This document shows, piece by piece, positions 23,766 through 28,131 of a DNA stretch of 28,131 nt. The notes under the pieces are model-generated. The model was not told the origin of the DNA. It saw only the letters and a list, made by a program, of their open reading frames with translations, and did no database searches. How positions within the stretch are numbered: the stretch's first letter is position 1; each line of letters begins with the position of its first letter. Source of the DNA: Hyphomonadaceae bacterium UBA4763 (GTDB lineage: Bacteria > Pseudomonadota > Alphaproteobacteria > Caulobacterales > Aquidulcibacteraceae); contig DHHV01000140.1 of NCBI GenBank assembly GCA_002403455.1, positions 564-28,694 on the forward strand, given 5' to 3'. A program made the position numbers and the translations under genes.

Positions 23766-23984
23766 ATCGTACAGATCGTCGTGCGCGACAATAATGTCGA
23801 CCAAGCCTTAAAAGCCCTGAAAAAAAAGATGCAGCGGGAAGGCACTTTCCGCGAAATGAAACGGCGGACGCATTTTGAAAAGCCGTCGGAAAAACGGGCG
23901 CGCGAAGCGGCGGAAGCCGTGCGCCGGGCGCGCAAATTGGCGCGCAAACGGGCGCAGCGCGAAGGCATGATCGCCAAGAAATAG
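23766..23984 (+). CDS. rpsU: 30S ribosomal protein bS21, unusual start codon
   Basis: Small subunit protein bS21, which takes part in mRNA selection during initiation. The 72-residue product is unmistakable: VVRDNNVDQALKALKKKMQR followed by EGTFREMKRRTHFEKPSEKR and an Arg/Lys/Ala-rich tail (AVRRARKLARKRAQREG). In relatives the protein starts MQVxVRDNN; the homologous codon here is GTA (23769), preceded by ATC (23766). No ATG, GTG or TTG is near: the next GTG (23781) would delete the first strand, and the previous in-frame GTG (23718) would add 16 unconserved residues containing the ribosome binding site. GGAGG at 23753-23757 lies 8 bases before the ATC, so I place the start there. ZapE follows after 26 bases. 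Confidence 0.85.
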   Translation: MVQIVVRDNNVDQALKALKKKMQREGTFREMKRRTHFEKPSEKRAREAAEAVRRARKLARKRAQREGMIAKK

Positions 23985-24010
23985 GCGACGACGCAAAAGG
24001 AATGCGGCCG

Positions 24011-25120
24011 ATGCAGGTGACCGCGGCATTGGACGCGCGCATCGCCAGCGGCGCGTTGCAACTCGATCTCTCGCAAGCGAAAGCCGCGCGGGCGCTCGAT
24101 GCGATTGCGGCTGATCTCGCCAAAGGGGCAGGGATCCGGCTGTTCCGTGTCTTTGTCCATCCGGCCGTTCGTGGACTTTATTTGTGGGGTGGGGTCGGCC
24201 GCGGTAAATCCATGCTGATGGATTTGTTCTACGCCAGCGTGGACCATACGCCAAAACGTCGCGCCCATTATAATGATTTCATGCTCGACGTGCATGAGCG
24301 CGTTGCAATGGCGCGGACGCGCAAGACGGTCGATCCGTTGCCGGGCATTGCCCGGGCGCTGGCGGCGGAAGCGCGCTTGTTATGCTTTGATGAGTTCCAG
24401 GTTACCGACATCGCCGACGCCATGATCTTGGGCCGGTTGTTCGAGGCATTGTTCGCGCGCGGGGTGTGCGTGGTGGCGACCTCGAACCGCGCGCCAGATG
24501 ATCTTTACCGCAATGGCCTCAACCGGCAATTGTTCTTGCCGTTCATTGATGTCCTGAAGCGCCATGTCGATGTGTTCGCGCTGGAGAGCGGGCGCGATTA
24601 TCGCTTGGAATGTTTAGAGGCGGCGCCGCTCTATTATACGCCGTTGGGCGTTGCGGCGCAGCAGGCGATGGACGCGGCGTGGGAACGGGTGACGCTTGGC
24701 GCGGCGGCGCGGCCCTGTTCGCTTGTCGTCAATCAGCGGCGCGTGGCGATCCCGGCGCAAGCGGCCGGCTGCGCGCGGTTTAGTTTTGCGCAGGTCTGTG
24801 TGACAGCCTTGGCGGCGGCGGATTACCTCGCCATCGCCCGGCAATTTCACACGATCTTCTTGGACGGGGTTCCGCTCTTGGGGCCGGAGCAACGGAGCGA
24901 AGCCGCGCGTCTGCGGCTATTGATCGATGTGCTCTATGAGACCAAAACCAAATTGGTGATCAGCGCCGCGGCCGAGCCGGATCGGCTTTATATCGCCGGC
25001 GACCAAGCCTTTGAATTTCAACGCACCGCCTCGCGGCTTTATGAAATGCGCAGTCATGCCTATCTGGCTGCGCCGCGCTTGGATTTGGCGAACGCCACGG
25101 AAGCTAAGCCGCAGCCATGA
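24011..25120 (+). CDS. zapE: Cell division ATPase ZapE / AFG1-like
   Basis: A 369-residue AAA-type ATPase of the ZapE/AFG1 family. Walker A is WGGVGRGKSMLMDLF, Walker B LLCFDEFQVTDIADAM, with the sensor/arginine region VVATSNRAPDDLYRNGLNRQ and the FLPFIDVLK helix, all diagnostic of the family. E. coli ZapE binds FtsZ and affects constriction under stress; mitochondrial AFG1 helps remove unassembled respiratory subunits. The C-terminal part (LLIDVLYETKTKLVISA, SRLYEMRSHAYL) is complete. ATGs occur at 24002 and 24011; AAAAGGA ends at 24001, so the second has proper spacing. The 3' end overlaps the convergent pleD gene by 17 bases. Confidence 0.88.
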   Translation: MQVTAALDARIASGALQLDLSQAKAARALDAIAADLAKGAGIRLFRVFVHPAVRGLYLWGGVGRGKSMLMDLFYASVDHTPKRRAHYNDFMLDVHERVAMARTRKTVDPLPGIARALAAEARLLCFDEFQVTDIADAMILGRLFEALFARGVCVVATSNRAPDDLYRNGLNRQLFLPFIDVLKRHVDVFALESGRDYRLECLEAAPLYYTPLGVAAQQAMDAAWERVTLGAAARPCSLVVNQRRVAIPAQAAGCARFSFAQVCVTALAAADYLAIARQFHTIFLDGVPLLGPEQRSEAARLRLLIDVLYETKTKLVISAAAEPDRLYIAGDQAFEFQRTASRLYEMRSHAYLAAPRLDLANATEAKPQP

Positions 25121-26462
25121 TCCGGTTCCGGCCTTGTGTTTTGGCGCTGTAGAGCGCCTGGTCCGCGCGGCGAATAAGCGCATCCGGGGTGTCAGAGCGT
25201 CCGATCAAGCCCGCAATCCCGGCGCTAACAGTTACAGGAATTACGTCACCCCGCGGCGATTTGAACGCGGCGTCCGCAATATGGCGCCTCAAACGCTCAG
25301 CAATCGACGCTGCTTGATCCTCTGCCGTATTCGGCATGATGATAACGAACTCTTCTCCACCAATTCGACAGCACAGATCAGTTGGGCGGAAATTGGTAGC
25401 AAGCCGCGAAGCAAATTCTCTCAAGACGTCGTCGCCAACATCATGTCCAAACACGTCATTAATTTTTTTAAAATGATCAATATCTGCAATAACAATAGAA
25501 AGTTTCTCGTCGCTTTTGAGCGCGCGTTTCATTAATTGAGCAATTTGGTTTTCCATAAAACGGCGATTATACAAGCCAGTCAGCTGATCTGTTACCGCCA
25601 TTTCCATGCTTTGATCAACGGAGTCTTTAAGGGCGTCGGCGTAACGTTTCCGTTTTATCTGGGTCGCCACCCGGGCAGCCAACTCTTCTGGATCGATGGG
25701 ACGCATGACGATATCGTTGACCCCCAATTCAAGCGCCCGCAGAGCGCGCGATTCATCGGTTCGTTCCGTGATCGCGATGATAGGTAAATGCCGCGTCGTC
25801 TCCTGCGTGCGCAACGCCGCGCAAATGTGCAATCCATCGACACCTTGCATTTGCAGCGGCACGATCAACAGGTCGCAGGCGGCGCGGGCGGCAGGCCCCA
25901 AATTGCCCGCCTCATCGAACGGAATGACCCGGTGCCGTTGGCTTAGCGCTCTAATGATTTTGCGGCTCTGTCGTTCATCATGCTCAAGTAATAAAATGCG
26001 TCCGCCATGACCAAATTGAGGGCCGGAATTGCCTTCGATGACGCCCAGTTTACGGCCATTGATCTCCCGCGCTCGCAACACATCCAGCATCTGTTTGTAA
26101 CGCGAAAGCGCGCGAACACGCGAAATCAGTGCAAGATCATTGACCGGTTTTGATAGGAAGTCATCAGCGCCGACCGCAAGCCCCCTCAGGCGATCTTCTC
26201 GCTCGCCAAGAGCGGTCACCATGACGACGGGGATATGTCGGGTTTCAAGGTCGGCTTTGAGACGCTGGCAGGTCTCAAACCCATCCATTCCCGGCATCAT
26301 CACATCAAGCAAGATAACATCGGGATTTTCCAGGCGCGCTAGTGCAATTCCCTGTTCGCCAGATGTGGCGACAAAGGTGCGATAATATTCATGCCGCAAT
26401 CTTGCCTGAATGACTGAAATATTTGCGGCGATGTCGTCGATGATCAGGACGCGCGCCGTCAC
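25104..26462 (-). CDS. pleD: Response regulator/diguanylate cyclase PleD
   Basis: A 452-residue REC-REC-GGDEF protein that makes cyclic di-GMP after phosphorylation and controls the swarmer-to-stalked transition in Caulobacter. REC1 (1-about 120) has the acidic pair IIDD and phospho-acceptor Asp53 in ILLDVMMPGMDG with Lys in LSKPVND. REC2 (about 155-275) lacks the acceptor Asp, as the strand reads DLLIVPLQMQGVDG, as expected of the adaptor domain. The cyclase domain has GGEEF at 368-372 and the product-inhibition I-site RPTD at 359-362. The GTG start at 26462 follows directly on the divK stop, so the two are co-transcribed and co-translated. Neighbouring rpmG, seen in some genomes, is not present. 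Confidence 0.93.
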   Translation of the reverse strand: MTARVLIIDDIAANISVIQARLRHEYYRTFVATSGEQGIALARLENPDVILLDVMMPGMDGFETCQRLKADLETRHIPVVMVTALGEREDRLRGLAVGADDFLSKPVNDLALISRVRALSRYKQMLDVLRAREINGRKLGVIEGNSGPQFGHGGRILLLEHDERQSRKIIRALSQRHRVIPFDEAGNLGPAARAACDLLIVPLQMQGVDGLHICAALRTQETTRHLPIIAITERTDESRALRALELGVNDIVMRPIDPEELAARVATQIKRKRYADALKDSVDQSMEMAVTDQLTGLYNRRFMENQIAQLMKRALKSDEKLSIVIADIDHFKKINDVFGHDVGDDVLREFASRLATNFRPTDLCCRIGGEEFVIIMPNTAEDQAASIAERLRRHIADAAFKSPRGDVIPVTVSAGIAGLIGRSDTPDALIRRADQALYSAKTQGRNRIMAAA

Positions 26463-26873
26463 TTATTTCCCCGTTAACCGTCGAACGGTTTCGATGAAGG
26501 TCTTTAGGGAGATCGGCTTGGACAAATAGGCTTCGCAACCGGTCTCGCGGACGCGACGCTCATCGGCTTTCAAGGCGAAGGCGGTGACGGCGACGATCGG
26601 GATGGCGCGGGTGGCGGCGTCTTCTTTTAAACGACGGCCAATCTCCATGCCGTTCATGCCCGGCAATTGGATATCCAAGACGACGAGATCGGGCCGTTCG
26701 GTCCGCACCGCTTCGATCGCGCGCGCGCCGTCGCGGATTTCCAGCGGCGTATAGCCATAAGCGACCAGCACGTCCCGGAACAGGCGCATGTTGAGTTCGT
26801 TGTCTTCAACAACCAAAATCCGCTTTCTGGGCTGCCCAAGCGGATCGCGGGGCTGTGCCGAGGTCTGCGCCAT
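26463..26873 (-). CDS. divK: Single-domain response regulator DivK
   Basis: A 136-residue receiver-only protein. It has VVEDNELNMRLFRDVL, phospho-acceptor Asp67 in VVLDIQLPGMNG, VTAFALKADE with the conserved Thr, and EAYLSKPIS with the Lys. DNELNM, DIQLPGMNG and the SKPIS end are the DivK type. In Caulobacter, DivK binds the kinase DivL and so blocks CtrA phosphorylation. A 14-residue N-terminal extension precedes the usual DivK start. The ATG at 26873 has GGAGG upstream (best ribosome binding site in the area), so the frame open to 26921 is not used. A candidate CtrA box lies 67 bases upstream (26940-26955). Confidence 0.92.
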   Translation of the reverse strand: MAQTSAQPRDPLGQPRKRILVVEDNELNMRLFRDVLVAYGYTPLEIRDGARAIEAVRTERPDLVVLDIQLPGMNGMEIGRRLKEDAATRAIPIVAVTAFALKADERRVRETGCEAYLSKPISLKTFIETVRRLTGK

Positions 26874-26939
26874 ATCGTCCTCCGCCGCGAATCGACCCTG
26901 CGCAGCTGATGAATACCGCAAAAACCTATGTTCGAGGGC

Positions 26940-26955
26940 TTAATAACGCCTAAAC
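26940..26955 (-). promoter_or_regulatory. Candidate CtrA box upstream of divK
   Basis: TTAA-TAACGCC-TAAAC matches the CtrA consensus TTAA-N7-TTAAC with one mismatch in the second half. It lies in the 169-base divergent region between divK and ridA, 67 bases before the divK start. The divK gene is a known CtrA target in Caulobacter. A/T-rich boxes of this kind are rare by chance in DNA this GC-rich, but one mismatch leaves doubt. The orientation is a choice; the site is nearly symmetric. Confidence 0.4.
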
Positions 26956-27042
26956 GCAGTGATGCGCTTAGCTTGCGCGCGGATCATCGCGCCGATAAGC
27001 CGGGCTCGACTGTCAAAGTTCGAACCGTGGGAAGGAAATCAA

Positions 27043-27501
27043 ATGGGTGTCGTTCAAGAGCGCCTCAACCAAGCCGGCATTGTTCTACCAAAGCCGGCCG
27101 CGCCGGTTGCCAATTACGTCCCCTTCGTCATGACCGGTCCGCTACTCTACGTGTCGGGGCAGATTTCTTTCGGGCCGGAGGGGCTGGTCAAAGGCCGGCT
27201 CGGCGAGACGATGGATGTGGCCGCTGGTCAAGCGGCGGCGCGGCTGTGCGGCATTAATCTGCTCGCGCAGGCGTTGGCGGCGCTCGGCGATCTCGACAAG
27301 GTGACGCGCGTCGTCAAGCTCGGCGGTTTTGTCAGCGCAACGCCCGATTTTGTCGACATCCCGCAGGTGGTGAACGGCTGCTCGGACATCATGGCGCTGG
27401 CCTTTGGCGATCGTGGGCGGCATGCGCGCTCGGCGGTTGCTTGCCCGGTGCTGCCGCTCGGCGCAGCGGTCGAGGTCGACGCCGTGTTCGAGGTGCTGTA
27501 A
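27043..27501 (+). CDS. RidA family protein
   Basis: A 152-residue YjgF/YER057c/UK114-type protein. RidA enzymes hydrolyse reactive enamines and imines formed by PLP enzymes. It shows PVANYVPFVMTGPLLYVSGQ, the central GQAAARLCGINLLAQALAAL and GDRGRHARSAVACPVLPLGA with the conserved Arg that binds the substrate carboxylate, then EVDAVFEV. This long form (about 150 residues, beginning ERLNQAGIVLP) is the Rid subgroup common in alphaproteobacteria. GGAAGGAAATCAA precedes the ATG at 27043, giving a good ribosome binding site. The gene may share the divergent promoter region with divK. Confidence 0.88.
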   Translation: MGVVQERLNQAGIVLPKPAAPVANYVPFVMTGPLLYVSGQISFGPEGLVKGRLGETMDVAAGQAAARLCGINLLAQALAALGDLDKVTRVVKLGGFVSATPDFVDIPQVVNGCSDIMALAFGDRGRHARSAVACPVLPLGAAVEVDAVFEVL

Positions 27502-27512
27502 CGCTTGTTTCG

Positions 27513-27959
27513 ATGCGAATTCGGTATCCAATCGGGGCAGATTTGGCGCAGGCGCTGCGGGCAGGGGCGCCTTTAGCCGCACTGGCCGATGAGGCCGTGG
27601 AACGGGCGTCCGCCCCGGTGACGCTGGAGACCGCCATTTCCCGCGAGGGCGATGCGGCGTTCGAGGCCGCGCAAACGCGCTGGGCGGAGGCGGTAGCGGC
27701 CGGCTATGCCAGTTTGGCGGCGATGAAAGAGGCGGACGGCCGGCTCGTCTGGCGGGCGATGGTGACGTATTGGCGGATCGAGCCGCCGGCAGTGGACCTT
27801 GCCGGCGCCAAAGTGGACGCCCAAGCGGCGCGGCGCAAACGCGCTAAACGCGCCGAGCGGCCAGCCGCTGTGTTGGGACCGCCGCAATTGGAACTGTTCC
27901 CCGGCATGTATGAGACGCCAGCGCGCGACAATCCAGATTTACTGCTTCCCGACGAATAA
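27513..27959 (+). CDS. Hypothetical protein
   Basis: A 148-residue protein I do not recognise. It is largely helical and Ala-rich (MRIRYPIGADLAQALRAG at its start), has an Arg/Lys patch near residue 110 (RRKRAKRAER) and ends LELFPGMYET-like with acidic residues. No signal peptide, membrane segment or known motif is visible. The ATG at 27513 lies 11 bases after the ridA stop, so it is probably co-transcribed; the ribosome binding site is weak. It converges on the next gene, with 13 bases between stops. Confidence 0.6.
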   Translation: MRIRYPIGADLAQALRAGAPLAALADEAVERASAPVTLETAISREGDAAFEAAQTRWAEAVAAGYASLAAMKEADGRLVWRAMVTYWRIEPPAVDLAGAKVDAQAARRKRAKRAERPAAVLGPPQLELFPGMYETPARDNPDLLLPDE

Positions 27960-27972
27960 AGGCGGCGTGCGA

Positions 27973-28131
27973 TCAGCCGGTTTTGGATTTGCGCGGCTTG
28001 GCGGTTTTGGTTTCTGAGGCGCTGGCTTTGGCTTTGGCTGGCGCCGGCTTGGGCGCCTTGGTTGATTTGACCGATTTGACGGCCGGCGCGGTTTTTGCGG
28101 CGGTTTTCGGGGCGGTTTTCGGGGCGGCTTT
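27973..28131 (-). CDS. C-terminal Lys/Ala-rich tail of a protein (partial)
   Basis: On the minus strand the frame enters from the right window edge and ends at a TGA (complement of 27973-27975), giving 52 residues. Fourteen are Lys and 14 Ala, with repeated KTAPKTA-type units and the end PRKSKTG. Such tails are intrinsically disordered and bind nucleic acid; they occur at the C-terminus of DNA topoisomerase I and of histone-like proteins in alphaproteobacteria. The rest of the gene lies outside the window, so the identity cannot be settled. Confidence 0.6.
   Translation of the reverse strand, partial: KAAPKTAPKTAAKTAPAVKSVKSTKAPKPAPAKAKASASETKTAKPRKSKTG

Noticed and set aside
27021..27030. 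T-loop-like sequence (GTTCGAAC)
   Set aside because: No acceptor, D or anticodon stem can be formed around it; it is not a tRNA.

Overview
The window is a 28.1 kb piece of a GC-rich alphaproteobacterial chromosome. The clearest marker is an adjacent divK-pleD pair (cell-cycle response regulator plus REC-REC-GGDEF diguanylate cyclase), with PleD I-site and GGEEF residue numbers matching my memory of the Caulobacter protein. ParE, a DUF4170 protein beside a PmbA-type protease, a TIGR01459-type HAD protein and a DUF2007/TrmN6-like pair agree with this. I cannot fix the order; Caulobacterales- or Hyphomicrobiales-like lineages fit. Gene content is mostly chromosomal housekeeping. I found no rRNA, tRNA, CRISPR array, integrase or complete insertion sequence.

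Layout. 1-1574: two translationally coupled amidohydrolase-type proteins, the first cut by the window edge. 1578-1739: composite palindromic repeat, followed by an SMP-30/gluconolactonase gene (to 2622). 2642-3511 (minus): HAD-IIA protein. 3630-6702: operon of a deoxyribosyltransferase-fold protein without its usual catalytic acids, a SAC1/SLC13-type permease and a CysQ-like phosphatase, probably linked to sulfate handling. 6703-7063: gene-free, with a hairpin and an operator-like palindrome. 7064-10270: exported DUF547 protein, TVP38/TMEM64 membrane protein and FAD/NAD(P) disulfide oxidoreductase. 10445-12028: orphan histidine kinase, convergent with parE (minus). 14174-15210: DUF2007 protein and methyltransferase. 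15267-15755 (minus): exported glycine-zipper protein. 15951-17410: divergent DUF374 acyltransferase-like and dual-specificity-phosphatase-like genes.

17414-22292 (minus) is one six-gene run: DsbA/FrnE-like, six-cysteine anchored protein, MAPEG, PmbA, DUF4170, ABC exporter. Then come a DUF2189 membrane protein, the second, inverted copy of the composite repeat (23448-23609), rpsU and a ZapE/AFG1-type ATPase (plus), divK-pleD (minus), ridA and an unknown protein (plus), and the Lys/Ala-rich tail of a gene running off the right edge (minus).

The two observations I rate highest are: (1) a 162-bp two-hairpin repeat present twice, 21.9 kb apart and inverted, gapless over its whole length, with a paired change in one stem and one copy abutting a start codon; and (2) an rpsU gene that has no ATG, GTG or TTG where bS21 normally starts, although a good Shine-Dalgarno sequence lies at the right distance from an ATC codon.
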